Assembly (NCBI RefSeq): GCF_003003255.1
Contig: NZ_PVTD01000001.1
Coordinates: forward strand, 744,001-808,000
Reading direction: 5' to 3'
Length of the DNA stretch: 64,000 nucleotides
Source: Aliiruegeria haliotis
GTDB taxonomy: Bacteria > Pseudomonadota > Alphaproteobacteria > Rhodobacterales > Rhodobacteraceae
Positions 9,310 to 18,148 of the stretch are shown here, piece after piece. The translations under genes were made by a program, and so were the position numbers. How positions within the stretch are numbered: position 1 is the first letter of the stretch; each line of letters starts with the position of its first letter. Below the pieces are notes generated by a model, which did no database searches, was not told the origin of the DNA, and was given only the letters and a program-made list of their open reading frames with translations.

Positions 9310-9887
9310 GCTGGCACCTTCATGCGCTTGAGGAAATTCTGCAACATCAGGTGTCCATGTTCGGACCGGATGCTCTCGGGATGGAACTGCACGCCCTCGA
9401 TGGGCAGATCCTTGTGGCGCAGGCCCATGATCGTGCCATCGTCAAGCCAGGCAGAAACCTCGAGGCAGTCGGGCAGGGTCTCTCGGTCGACCACCAGCGA
9501 ATGATACCGGGTGGCCTCGAACGGACCGTCGATGCCGGCGAAAACGCCCCTGCCGTCGTGGTGGATATGGCCCATCTTGCCGTGCACGATCTCGTGGCAC
9601 CGGACCACGTTGCCCCCGAAGGCCTCCCCGATCGTCTGGTGGCCAAGGCAGACGCCCAGGAGCGGCACCCGGGCCTCGGCAGCGGCGGCTGTCAGTGGCA
9701 GACAGATACCTGCTTGTGCGGGATCGCAAGGGCCGGGGCTGAGGATGATCGCCTCCGCGCCCATCCCCATCGCCTTCTGCACGTCGATCGCATCGTTGCG
9801 CCAGACCTCGATTTCGGCCCCAAGCTCGCCAAGATAGTGAACGAGATTGTATGTAAAGCTGTCGTAGTTATCGATAAGTAGCAGCAT
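9306..9887 (-). CDS. trpG: Anthranilate synthase glutamine amidotransferase subunit
   Basis: 193 residues from the ATG at 9887; the frame is open further upstream but the conserved N-terminus [19 protein letters not shown] fixes the start. The class-I glutaminase triad is Cys80 (LLGVCLGHQ), His169 and Glu171 (QFHPESI). It supplies ammonia to TrpE. The gene opens the overlapping chain that runs to moeA, and its promoter should lie in 9888-10030. The partner gene trpE is on the same strand but ~8.8 kb away. No tryptophan-rich leader peptide is visible upstream, so attenuation is not supported by the sequence. Confidence 0.96.
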   Translation of the reverse strand: MLLLIDNYDSFTYNLVHYLGELGAEIEVWRNDAIDVQKAMGMGAEAIILSPGPCDPAQAGICLPLTAAAAEARVPLLGVCLGHQTIGEAFGGNVVRCHEIVHGKMGHIHHDGRGVFAGIDGPFEATRYHSLVVDRETLPDCLEVSAWLDDGTIMGLRHKDLPIEGVQFHPESIRSEHGHLMLQNFLKRMKVPA

Positions 9888-10030
9888 TGGCGTCGTTCCG
9901 AGCAATTGGGGGTGAACCGCCGGGCGGGTCGGGCTATACATGTTCAGAGGCTTCTTCCGGGGTCAAGGTCATCCAGGGCTCCGGACGAGGCGCGAGGCGA
10001 GAGCGCAACGATAAAAAACGGGGGTAAGAC

Positions 10031-12043
10031 ATGGGTCGTGGTATCCTGTCAGGCCTGTTCTGGGGCAGCGTCATTTCGGTTCTGGTATTGGGGGCTGTGT
10101 CGCAATTGACACCGCTCCCGCGAGAGATGGCCGCGTCCGGCGAGGTGCCGGCGACCGACGACGTCCCGCAGGGCGCCGATGGCACCGGCACGGAAGACGT
10201 CGCAACATTGCCCGCACCGGAGGCCGAGAGCACACCAAGCCCGGCGGATCCGGTCGGGCAACCGGCGGCAGAGGCCGGCGACACCGATGTGACCGCTGAG
10301 CTGGACGTGCCAGCCGGGTCCGAGTTCCGCCGTGGGCTGCCGGAAGCCGAAGCCGCGCTTCCCGAGAGCGACGCCACTCCGCGCGCCGGCGGTACGCCAG
10401 CCGTGCCGCAACCGGAGGCCGACAGCGCGGCCTCCCTGCCGGGCGCCGAGGAAGCCAGGCGCCCCGACACACCCGAGCAATCCGTGACCGCGCCCGATGC
10501 CCCGGCGGTCGGCGACGATGCGATCACGCTCGCCGAGATTTTCGCCGGAGCGCCGGAGGGCGGTATCAATCCCGCCCCCGGGCCGGGAGAGGTTGCCACG
10601 CCCGCCGCCGAAAACAGCCCCGATGCGCAGACCACGCAAGGGTTCCCGCCGCCGATCACCGCCGAGAGCGTGGTTGGCGAGACAGTCCTTTCCCCGCGGA
10701 GCGACAGCGAGTCCCTTGCGCCGGCCGGGACCGCCACGGAAGCGGATGCCGTGGCGGCGCCCGAGGCCGCTCCGGCCGTCATGGACCAGAGCCCGGCGGC
10801 CCAGCCTTCGGGTGAGGTCGCCACGATCCCGGGGCAGGCCGCGCAAGCCGTGGCTCCGGCCCCGCAGACAGAGGTTGCCAGCGGTGTCGTGGCAGGCGAC
10901 GGCGCGGCGTCCTTGGCGCCGGCCGACACAGCGGTCGAAGCCACCACCGAAACCGCCATGGCCGCTGCGCAACCGCAGCCTCAGACCATTGTGCCGCAAC
11001 CGCAGGCCGACCCCGCCGCGCAGCCGGCGCCGGAGAGCACGAGCCCGGCGACGGCCGACGCGGAGCGTGCCGATGCGGAAACTGTCGTCGCGGCCATCCC
11101 GCCGGATGTCAGTTTCACCGTCCCCGCCGTGCCGGACGTGCCGTCGCCCGGGGAGGAGAGTTCCGCCGAGCCGGGGCAGGCGGCCCGCAACTCTGGCGCG
11201 GCACCGACGGGCGTCGGCGCCCGGGTCCGGCCCCTGACCGAACGCGGAGGCGGGTCAAACCGGCTCGTTCAGATCGGTACCGACCAGCCGGCCACGGAGA
11301 CCGCAGAGGCCGAGGCCGAAGCCGCCGAGGACGCGGAAGCCCCCGAACCGGCATCGCTCGATGCGCTGTCACGTAATGCCGCGCCCTTTGCCAACCCCGA
11401 AGGCAAGCCGCTCTTCTCCATTGTGCTGGTCTATGATCCCACCACCGGGCTGGATCGCTCGGTCCTGAGCACGTTTTCCTTCCCAGTGACCTTCGCCATC
11501 GACCCGACCGACCCGCTGGCCGAAACCGCTGCGGCCGATTTCGCCGACGCGGGGTTCGAGGTCGTTGCGCTGGCAACCGGCTTGCCGGAGGCCGCACAGC
11601 CGAAGGATGTCGAAGTCGCGCTTGGCGCCATGCTGGCAACGGTTCCGCAGGCCGTGGCCCTGATGGACCCGCCGGAGGTCAGCATCGCCGGCAACCGGCA
11701 GGTGACTGAACAGGTACTGGAGATCCTGGCCGAGGATGGCCACGGGTTGATCGGCTGGGACCGTGGACTGAAATCGCTCAAGGCCTCGGCCGACAAGGTC
11801 GACCAGCCCGCCGCGCTGATCTTCCGCGCGCTTGATGCAGATGGCGAGAAAAGCCCGGTCATCCGTCGCTACCTTGACCGTGCGGCCTTCAAGGCAACGC
11901 AGGATGGCTCCGTGATCATGGCCGGTCGAAGCACGGCGGAGACGGTGAAGGCGCTCTTTGAATGGGCGCTGGATGGCAAGGCTTCCCAGGTCGCGCTGGC
12001 GCCGGTGTCGGCGGTCCTGCGGCAGGAGCGCGACGCCCGCTGA
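10031..12043 (+). CDS. Divergent polysaccharide deacetylase family protein (YibQ-like) with a very long linker
   Basis: 670 residues. An N-terminal membrane anchor (about residues 5-25, GILSGLFWGSVISVLVLGAVS) is followed by ~400 residues rich in Ala, Pro, Glu, Asp and Thr, with no predicted fold visible by eye. From about residue 455 (FSIVLVYDP) to the end lies a NodB-like fold of the divergent polysaccharide deacetylase family, with ALMDPPEV, GLIGWDRGLKS and a late SVIMAGRS segment. The classical NodB metal-binding histidines are not apparent, as is usual for this family. It is probably periplasmic and anchored in the inner membrane; the substrate is unknown. It is divergent from trpG across 143 bases. 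YibQ proteins are normally under ~400 residues, so the linker is unusual. Confidence 0.82.
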   Translation: MGRGILSGLFWGSVISVLVLGAVSQLTPLPREMAASGEVPATDDVPQGADGTGTEDVATLPAPEAESTPSPADPVGQPAAEAGDTDVTAELDVPAGSEFRRGLPEAEAALPESDATPRAGGTPAVPQPEADSAASLPGAEEARRPDTPEQSVTAPDAPAVGDDAITLAEIFAGAPEGGINPAPGPGEVATPAAENSPDAQTTQGFPPPITAESVVGETVLSPRSDSESLAPAGTATEADAVAAPEAAPAVMDQSPAAQPSGEVATIPGQAAQAVAPAPQTEVASGVVAGDGAASLAPADTAVEATTETAMAAAQPQPQTIVPQPQADPAAQPAPESTSPATADAERADAETVVAAIPPDVSFTVPAVPDVPSPGEESSAEPGQAARNSGAAPTGVGARVRPLTERGGGSNRLVQIGTDQPATETAEAEAEAAEDAEAPEPASLDALSRNAAPFANPEGKPLFSIVLVYDPTTGLDRSVLSTFSFPVTFAIDPTDPLAETAAADFADAGFEVVALATGLPEAAQPKDVEVALGAMLATVPQAVALMDPPEVSIAGNRQVTEQVLEILAEDGHGLIGWDRGLKSLKASADKVDQPAALIFRALDADGEKSPVIRRYLDRAAFKATQDGSVIMAGRSTAETVKALFEWALDGKASQVALAPVSAVLRQERDAR

Positions 12044-12112
12044 GCCGCAGAGCCGTCTGGATTCCTGTTGCGATCCGCCTAGAGTGGTCGTGCGAACAGG
12101 AAGGACGCCTCG

Positions 12113-12475
12113 ATGCCGGATGACGAAGCCCTCGCCGCACGGATGCGCGATGCCCTGGGTGGTCTGCCCGGCGTGTCCGAGACCCGGATGATGGGTGGGA
12201 TCTGTTTCCTGCTGTATGGCAACATGATCGGTGGCGTGCGTCGGGAGAAATCGGGCGCAGGCCATTTCATGTTCCGCGTCGGCAAGGACAACGAAGCCGT
12301 GGCTGCGCAACGTGCCGAAGCCGTGCAGGTGGAAATGGGCGGGCGCAGGATGGGCGGGTTCTTCTACGTGGACGAAGAAGTGCCGGACAGGGTAGTGGCG
12401 GAATGGGTGTCGCTTGCACTTGAGTTCGTGGGCAGCCTGCCGCCAAAGCCGCCGAAGAAACCAAAGGCCTCGTGA
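12113..12475 (+). CDS. TfoX N-terminal domain protein
   Basis: 120 residues. The segment ETRMMGGICFLLYGNMIGGV (~23-42), a basic turn and MGGFFYVDEEVPD (~80-92) match the stand-alone TfoX-N domain, a small fold found in competence regulators of gamma-proteobacteria and in many unlinked alphaproteobacterial proteins. A lysine- and proline-rich tail (PPKPPKKPKAS) ends the protein. A GGAAGGA ribosome-binding site precedes the ATG. The stop overlaps the next gene (TGATG), so the two are co-translated. A regulatory role in competence has not been shown for this single-domain form, so none is assigned. Confidence 0.82.
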   Translation: MPDDEALAARMRDALGGLPGVSETRMMGGICFLLYGNMIGGVRREKSGAGHFMFRVGKDNEAVAAQRAEAVQVEMGGRRMGGFFYVDEEVPDRVVAEWVSLALEFVGSLPPKPPKKPKAS

Positions 12476-13116
12476 TGTTCACCGCGGAGACGCTCCGGTT
12501 CCTGCGGGACCTTTCAATCAACAACTCCAAGGCATGGTTTGCCGAGAACAAGCCTCGATACGAGGCGCATGTCAACGCGCCGGCGAAGGCGCTGGCGGCC
12601 ACGCTGGCGGCAGAGGTTACACAGCAGACGGGCGTGCCGCACCGGGAGAAGATCTTCCGGATCAACCGGGATCTGCGGTTTTCTCAGGACAAGACGCCCT
12701 ATAACACCCATATCCACATGGCGTTCGTGCCGGAAAGCGGTCCAGCCACCCGGCCCAGTTACATGCTGGGCCTGTCGCCGGAGTACTTCGCGCTCGGGTG
12801 TGGGGCGATGGGATTCGACAAGGCGGGGCTCGCTGCCTTCCGAGAACGCGCAGCCGGGCCGGAGGGCGACAGGATCGTGCAGCTGTTGGTCGATCTTGAA
12901 GCCGAGGGCGTGCGCATTCCGCCGCCCGAGTTGAAACGCGTGCCTGCACCCTTCGGGGCCGATCATCCGCGTGGCGCATTGCTGCGGCGCAAGAGCCTGA
13001 TGGGCTGGCGCGATGGCGCCAAGCCTGAGGAGGGGCTTGGCCCGGATCTGACCGCGCGTGCCATGGAAGGGTTCGTCCGCCTGCGCCCGCTCCATGATCA
13101 GCTGATGGCGACTTGA
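12475..13116 (+). CDS. DUF2461 (TIGR02453) family protein
   Basis: 213 residues from the ATG at 12475, which overlaps the TfoX-N stop; a GTG one codon earlier is less likely. The sequence FLRDLSINNSKAWFAENKPRYE (~10-31) followed by KIFRINRDLRFSQDKTPYNTH (~62-82) is the signature of this widely distributed family. Its function is unknown. No signal peptide or membrane segment is visible, so it is probably cytosolic. It converges on the ureohydrolase gene with only two bases between stops. Confidence 0.85.
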   Translation: MFTAETLRFLRDLSINNSKAWFAENKPRYEAHVNAPAKALAATLAAEVTQQTGVPHREKIFRINRDLRFSQDKTPYNTHIHMAFVPESGPATRPSYMLGLSPEYFALGCGAMGFDKAGLAAFRERAAGPEGDRIVQLLVDLEAEGVRIPPPELKRVPAPFGADHPRGALLRRKSLMGWRDGAKPEEGLGPDLTARAMEGFVRLRPLHDQLMAT

Positions 13117-13118
13117 GG

Positions 13119-14069
13119 TCAGCCGCCCGTCATCACGCAAAGCAACTCGAACATGATCGAAACGGCGAGGAAGGCCGTGCCGCCCGAGGTGTCGAACGGC
13201 GGGGAGACCTCCACCATGTCGGCACCGACGATATCCAGCCCGGACAGCGCGCGAACCACCTGCAACGCCTGATAGGAGTTGGGCCCGCCGACTTCCGGCG
13301 TGCCGGTGCCAGGTGCGTATGCAGGGTCGACGAAGTCGATGTCGTAGGAGACGTAGGTGGGCGCGGTGCCGACGATGTCGCGGGCTTCAGCCATGACGTC
13401 GGCCACGCCGCGGTCGAAGACCTCCTCGATCGGGATCACCCGTATGCCGACGGCCTCGGCGAAATCCCGATCCTCACGGTCGTAGGCGGTGCCGCGAATG
13501 CCGATCTGCACGACTCGTTTCGGATCCAGAAGCTCCTCTTCCACCGCGCGGCGGAAGGGGGTGCCGTGGGTGTACATCGTGCCACCGAAATAGGAATGGA
13601 AGAGATCCGTGTGGCTGTCGAAATGAACCATGCCGAGCGGGCCGTCCTTGGCAAGCGCGCGCAGCACCGGCAGCGAGCAGAGGTGATCGCCCCCCGCCGT
13701 CAACGGCCGGATACCGGCGGCACGGACCTCGCTATAGAAGGCCGAGACACGCTCCAGCGTGTCGAGGATATCGGCCGGATTGGGCCCGACATCACCCAGA
13801 TCGGCGCAATTGGCGGCCTCGAAGGGGCGGTGGCCGGTGACGGCATGCTCGGCCCGGATCATGGTGGACAGGTCGCGCAGCTGCCGCGGTCCGTGGCGTG
13901 GGCCGGGGCGGTTGGTCGTGCCGCTGTCCCATGGGATGCCGATCAGCCCGATGCCGACGTCGCGCAGCCCGGGCGCGCCGAGCGGAACATGGGGCAGCCG
14001 CATGAAGGTCGGCACTCCGGCAAAACGGGGCAGGTCGAATCCCGATACGGGTTGGAAGTCGTTGGACAT
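13119..14069 (-). CDS. speB: Agmatinase-type ureohydrolase
   Basis: 316 residues in the arginase/agmatinase family, with both Mn ligand clusters: GGDHLCS (~124-130), FDSHTD (~147-152) and SYDIDFVDPAYAPGTGTPE (~231-249). These enzymes hydrolyse a guanidino group to release urea. The segment HGTPFRRAVEEELLDPKRV and the overall pattern resemble bacterial agmatinases but also guanidinobutyrase and guanidinopropionase, so the substrate may be a guanidino acid rather than agmatine; the gene symbol is tentative. A GGAG site lies five bases before the ATG. No transporter or polyamine genes are adjacent, which leaves the substrate open. Confidence 0.8.
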   Translation of the reverse strand: MSNDFQPVSGFDLPRFAGVPTFMRLPHVPLGAPGLRDVGIGLIGIPWDSGTTNRPGPRHGPRQLRDLSTMIRAEHAVTGHRPFEAANCADLGDVGPNPADILDTLERVSAFYSEVRAAGIRPLTAGGDHLCSLPVLRALAKDGPLGMVHFDSHTDLFHSYFGGTMYTHGTPFRRAVEEELLDPKRVVQIGIRGTAYDREDRDFAEAVGIRVIPIEEVFDRGVADVMAEARDIVGTAPTYVSYDIDFVDPAYAPGTGTPEVGGPNSYQALQVVRALSGLDIVGADMVEVSPPFDTSGGTAFLAVSIMFELLCVMTGG

Positions 14070-14301
14070 GGGGTCTCCGGGGCGAGTCGTTTCGTCTCCG
14101 AGCCTAGGGCCGGCCGGGTTTTGCTGCGACCGGAAATCCCGCGGCGTGCCAGCCCGCCGGGTCCCGGGCGACCGTGTGGCGCCACAAGGGCGGTCTCATT
14201 CGACGCTGCCGAAAATACGGGCAGGTACTTGTCAGCCTTGCATAAGACGCCATGCGCGTGGATGATCGGCCTTGGTTCGTCCGGGGGGAGGAGAGGCCGC
14301 T

Positions 14302-15714
14302 ATGTGGTTGTCGCTATACGCGTTTGGCTACCTGGTTCTGGAGATCACCGCCATCTGCTTTGCCTACAGCGCGGTCGCGCGTGCGCGCACTCCGCAGGGG
14401 TCCATCGCCTGGGTCGTGTTTCTGATTACCACACCGCTGCTGGCGGTCCCGGCCTACTTGTTCTTCGGCCATTTCCGGTTTCGCGGCTACGTCATCGCCC
14501 GGCGGGATTCGGAGGAGGTCATCGCCGGGATCGGCGCCTTTGCGAAGGGGCATCCGGCGCGCGGGACGGGTGGCGAATTCGGCTTCGGGTCCTTCGAGAG
14601 GATCGCGGAGTTGCCGGTTGTCTCAGGCAATTCCTTCGAGTTGCTGATCGACGGGCAGCAGACTTTCGACGCCATCTTCGCGGCGATCGATGGCGCCGAG
14701 CACTACGTCCTCGCGCAATTCTACATCATCCATGACGACACGCTTGGCCGGGCCTTCGCTGAACGGTTGAAGCGGGCCGCCGCGCGCGGGATCGAGGTGC
14801 GGCTGCTGTTCGATTCCGTTGGCTCGGTGAAGCTGCCCAAGCCCTTTCTCGAAGATCTGCGAGCTGCGGGCGTCGAGGTCGTCAATGCCAACGCAATCTA
14901 CGGGCCACGGCACCGGTTTCAGGTCAACTTCCGGAACCATCGCAAGACGGTGGTGGTGGACGGACAGATCGGCTTTATCGGCGGGCTCAACGTCGGGGAC
15001 GAGTACATGGGCCGCAGCAAGGCTTTCGGTCCGTGGCGGGACACGCATTGCCGGCTGTCCGGGCCGGTCGTGTTGCAGCTACAGCTGGTCTTTGCGGAGG
15101 ATTGGCACTGGGCGACACAGCAATTGCCGGCCACGAAGCTGCTGTGGGACCCCAAGAGCGCCGAGGACGACGTCGACGCGCTGGTTCTCGCCACCGGGCC
15201 GGGCGATGTGATGGAGACGGGGTCGCTCTATTTCTGTGCCTGTATCACGCGGGCGCGGAAACGTGTCTGGATCGCGTCGCCCTATTTCGTGCCGGACGTG
15301 GATATTCTGACCGCGTTGAAACTCGCGGCACTGCGCGGGGTGGATGTGCGGATCCTCGTGCCCGATGCGATCGATCACAAGACCCCGTGGCTCGCGGCGT
15401 TCGACTATTTCGACGAGGTTCGGGAAGCCGGTGTCCAGGTCTGGCGCTATGCGGAGGGGTTCATGCACCAGAAGGTGCTCCTGGTGGACGAGGAGATCGC
15501 CTCTGTCGGGACGACGAACATGGACAACCGCTCCTGCCGTCTGAATTTCGAGGCCACGGTCATGGTTTTCGACGAAGGGGCCGTTGCGGATGTGGCGCTC
15601 ATGCTGGAGGCGGACTTCGCCCGTTCCTTCCTGTTGGAGAAGCGCCTCGCGCAGCAGCCCTTGGCCATTCGCATCGGTGCCCCCTTCGCACGCCTCTTCG
15701 CGCCGATCCTCTAG
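14302..15714 (+). CDS. cls: Cardiolipin synthase (phospholipase D superfamily)
   Basis: 470 residues from the ATG at 14302, which follows a GGAGGAGAGG site. Two N-terminal membrane helices (~3-22 and ~33-53) anchor the enzyme. Two HKD motifs follow: HRKTVVVD near residue 213 within FRNHRKTVVVDGQIGFIGG, and HQKVLLVD near residue 389 with TNMDNRS after it. Together they form the active site that joins two phosphatidylglycerols, or PG and another phospholipid, to give cardiolipin. The downstream EEP-family gene is on the same strand after ~157 bases and may be co-expressed. Confidence 0.93.
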   Translation: MWLSLYAFGYLVLEITAICFAYSAVARARTPQGSIAWVVFLITTPLLAVPAYLFFGHFRFRGYVIARRDSEEVIAGIGAFAKGHPARGTGGEFGFGSFERIAELPVVSGNSFELLIDGQQTFDAIFAAIDGAEHYVLAQFYIIHDDTLGRAFAERLKRAAARGIEVRLLFDSVGSVKLPKPFLEDLRAAGVEVVNANAIYGPRHRFQVNFRNHRKTVVVDGQIGFIGGLNVGDEYMGRSKAFGPWRDTHCRLSGPVVLQLQLVFAEDWHWATQQLPATKLLWDPKSAEDDVDALVLATGPGDVMETGSLYFCACITRARKRVWIASPYFVPDVDILTALKLAALRGVDVRILVPDAIDHKTPWLAAFDYFDEVREAGVQVWRYAEGFMHQKVLLVDEEIASVGTTNMDNRSCRLNFEATVMVFDEGAVADVALMLEADFARSFLLEKRLAQQPLAIRIGAPFARLFAPIL

Positions 15715-15871
15715 GGCTCACGGTATCGTATCGCCGCAGATTTGGGCAATTGCGTCTCAGGGAGTGGCTCTCGCGGTCTTGTGTGCAAGTCGCGTGGCCG
15801 CGTTCCTTGCATGATTGCCGGGATGCCCCCATCTTTGGTGGCACGCGGTTTTTCGGGAGGATATGCGCAGC

Positions 15872-16627
15872 ATGAAGCTTCGGCTTGCCAGCTACAACAT
15901 TCAGAAGGCCGTCGGTGTGGATTTTCGCCGCGATCCGATGCGCATCCTGGACGTGGTGAACGGGCTGGACGCCGATGTCGTCGCGCTTCAGGAAGTGGAC
16001 AAGCGGTTGGGCGAACGCCCGTCCGTCCTGTGCCGCAAGTATATCGAGGAAGAGACGGATTTCCGCATTGCGCCACTGTCCCGCAACGAGGTCAGCCTCG
16101 GCTGGCACGGGAACGCCGTTCTGGTTCATCGCGACCTCGAGATCACCGCAACCGAGCATATCGAATTGCCTGGGCTTGAGCCGCGCGGGGCGGTGCGGGT
16201 AGACGTGGAGACCGAGGCCGGACCTCTGTCCGTCGTCGGCACCCACCTTGGGCTGGTCCGTTACTACCGTCGCCTGCAACTGGAAACGATCCGGGCCCGG
16301 CTGGGCGGTCGCCTCGGCCGTTCGGTGATCATGGGCGATTTCAACGAATGGTCCGAAGACCGGGGGATGGAGCCGCTTGCCGGTGCCTTCGATATCGTGA
16401 ACCCCGGAAACTCGTTCCACGCGGCACGGCCCATCGCGGGGCTCGATCGCTTCGCACTTGGGAAGGCGGCGCGCCTTCATGATGCCGGCGTCGAGGAAGG
16501 GGATCTGGCAAGCTGGGCTTCCGACCACCTGCCGATCTGGAGTGATGTGCAGCTTGATCCGGTGTCGCCGGTCGTCGCCGTCGACGAGGCGCCAATGCGG
16601 CTGGTCTATACCCCCGCCACCGGGTGA
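15872..16627 (+). CDS. Endonuclease/exonuclease/phosphatase (EEP) family phosphodiesterase
   Basis: 251 residues from the ATG at 15872; an ATG at 15863 is only two bases behind the GGGAGG site and is less favourable. EEP hallmarks are SYNIQKAVG (metal-site Asn), VALQEVD (Glu), GTHLGL, IMGDFNEW (Asp and Asn) and SDHLPIW (catalytic His). No signal peptide or membrane anchor is seen. Members act on DNA, inositol phosphates or sphingolipids. Its position behind cls suggests a lipid-linked role, but this is only inference from neighbourhood. Confidence 0.82.
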   Translation: MKLRLASYNIQKAVGVDFRRDPMRILDVVNGLDADVVALQEVDKRLGERPSVLCRKYIEEETDFRIAPLSRNEVSLGWHGNAVLVHRDLEITATEHIELPGLEPRGAVRVDVETEAGPLSVVGTHLGLVRYYRRLQLETIRARLGGRLGRSVIMGDFNEWSEDRGMEPLAGAFDIVNPGNSFHAARPIAGLDRFALGKAARLHDAGVEEGDLASWASDHLPIWSDVQLDPVSPVVAVDEAPMRLVYTPATG

Positions 16628-16963
16628 ATGTGCCGCCCCCGGCCTTGAACGTGGGCCGGGATCGCCATCGTCATGCCGGGTGACACACAGGTATGCCTTC
16701 GGCAGGGACGCCCTTAACCACCCAGATCGCCGACCGCTGGTTGTCCCAACTCTCTCGTGCGCTTCCCCAGAAATCTGCCGCGCCTCCGCCGGTCGCGCGA
16801 CGGCGGTCAGCAGTCAGCGGCGGGTGTCCGACAGGATCTACGACAAGCAATCACGCAGACGCCCGTATCCAGCTCGTGGTTGTTTCCAAGGGCGGGCAAA
16901 GTGGCGGTTGGTAGGATTCAACCGCCATTCCGGAGGGAGACCGCTCCCCTGAGAGGCGCGCGG
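16628..16963. other. Convergent intergenic region after the EEP gene
   Basis: 336 bases without a credible gene. A hairpin with 7-bp arms (16638-16644 and 16654-16660) lies just after the EEP stop, and a 9-bp hairpin near the other end is listed separately. Neither has a clear U-tract. Confidence 0.5.
16902..16927 (-). terminator. Hairpin downstream of the AI-2E permease gene
   Basis: Perfect 9-bp inverted repeat TGGCGGTTG / CAACCGCCA with an 8-base loop, 37 bases beyond the permease stop on the minus strand. The following bases (CTTTGCC) are only weakly T-rich, so this is a possible rather than certain terminator. Confidence 0.4.
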
Positions 16964-18046
16964 TCAGTCACCCTCCGTCAGCGGTGCCGGGACACGATCC
17001 TTGGGATCGTTGTCGATCCAGAAGGTGAAAAGCTGGTGGAATACCGACAGGATCACCGGCCCGATGAAGATGCCGACCATGCCGTAGGTCATCAATCCGC
17101 CCAGCACGCCGATCAGGATCACCAGCATCGGTGTGTCCAGCCCCTTCGCCATCCAGATCGGCTTCAGGACATTGTCGAGCAACATGATCGGCAGCATCAG
17201 CACCGTGAAGATCAGCGCCTGCCCTGTGTCCATCGCGGTCCAGCTCCAGATGATCACCGGGACCATCACCACCGTTGGCCCGATCTGGACGATTACCAGG
17301 ATCAGGATGACCAGCGCCAGCAGTCCCGCCGACTTGATCCCGAAGAGTGCCATCACGATGCCGGCCAGCAGCGACTGGATGACGGCAACGCCGATCACCC
17401 CGCGCGACACGTTTCTGACGGTCGCGCCTGCCATGTCGATCAGGGCCGCGCCGTTTCCGGCGAAGACACGCTCTGCAAAGCGGCGCGTGTAGTCGACCAG
17501 CGTCGGACCGGTGACCAGAAGGACGCCCATGATGATCACCGCCAGCCCCAGCCCCAGCATGCTGAGGCCGAGCCCGGCGACCTTCGCAAGCACGGCCTGC
17601 ACGATCCCCAGCAGGGTGGTGGCGTATTGCGTCAGCACGGCTTCGAGGTTGGAATGTGCCTTGCTCCAGAACGCATGCAGCGGTTCGCCGACAAGTGGCA
17701 GTTCCAGCAGTGCCTCGTTTGGCGGTGGCAGTACGAGCGTCCCATCGGACAGACCTTCGTGGACAAATTGCCCGAGGTCGAGAATGCCGCCGGTCAGGAT
17801 GGCCACCGGCCCGAGCGCGATCGCGAGACCGACAAGGGTCAGGATCGTCGCGGAGAGCTTTTTCCTGCCTCCGAGCCAACCGGAAAGCACGTCGTGCAGC
17901 GGGTAGACGGCGATGCACAGAATGGTGGCCCAAAGCATGAGACCGATAAGCGGCGCCACAAGGGTGAGCGACCCATAGATGAAGAGCGCGAGAAAGCCGA
18001 TGCGGACCGTGAGATCGATCACCCTGGCGTCGGTGGATGCAGGCAT
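16964..18046 (-). CDS. AI-2E (PerM) family permease
   Basis: 360 residues from the ATG at 18046, behind an AAAGGA site; longer in-frame sequence upstream lacks one. Two or three helices lie at the N-terminus (~13-70), then a soluble loop of ~80 residues with LPPPNEALLELPLVGEPL, and five or so helices from ~150 to 350 with the usual YTRRFAERVFAGNG and QIGPTVVMVPVIIW segments. The family was named for an E. coli autoinducer-2 exporter, but many members have other or unknown cargo. No quorum-sensing genes lie nearby. Confidence 0.88.
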   Translation of the reverse strand: MPASTDARVIDLTVRIGFLALFIYGSLTLVAPLIGLMLWATILCIAVYPLHDVLSGWLGGRKKLSATILTLVGLAIALGPVAILTGGILDLGQFVHEGLSDGTLVLPPPNEALLELPLVGEPLHAFWSKAHSNLEAVLTQYATTLLGIVQAVLAKVAGLGLSMLGLGLAVIIMGVLLVTGPTLVDYTRRFAERVFAGNGAALIDMAGATVRNVSRGVIGVAVIQSLLAGIVMALFGIKSAGLLALVILILVIVQIGPTVVMVPVIIWSWTAMDTGQALIFTVLMLPIMLLDNVLKPIWMAKGLDTPMLVILIGVLGGLMTYGMVGIFIGPVILSVFHQLFTFWIDNDPKDRVPAPLTEGD

Positions 18047-18148
18047 GCAATGTCCTTTCGTTACAGGTGCAGTTGGCCACGCGGCCGGTTTTTTCACAAG
18101 AGGGTGTATGGTCTTGCGCGGTGCGCGGGGCTGGGTCAGACTCGCCTC

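Noticed and set aside
9934-9972. Thirteen-codon minus-strand frame upstream of trpG considered as a trp leader peptide
   Set aside because: It encodes no tryptophan residues and no terminator/antiterminator pair was seen, so attenuation is not supported.
16757-18148. Plus-strand open frame of several hundred codons ahead of the GNAT gene
   Set aside because: It is antisense to the AI-2E permease; only the part from 18149 has a real protein signature.
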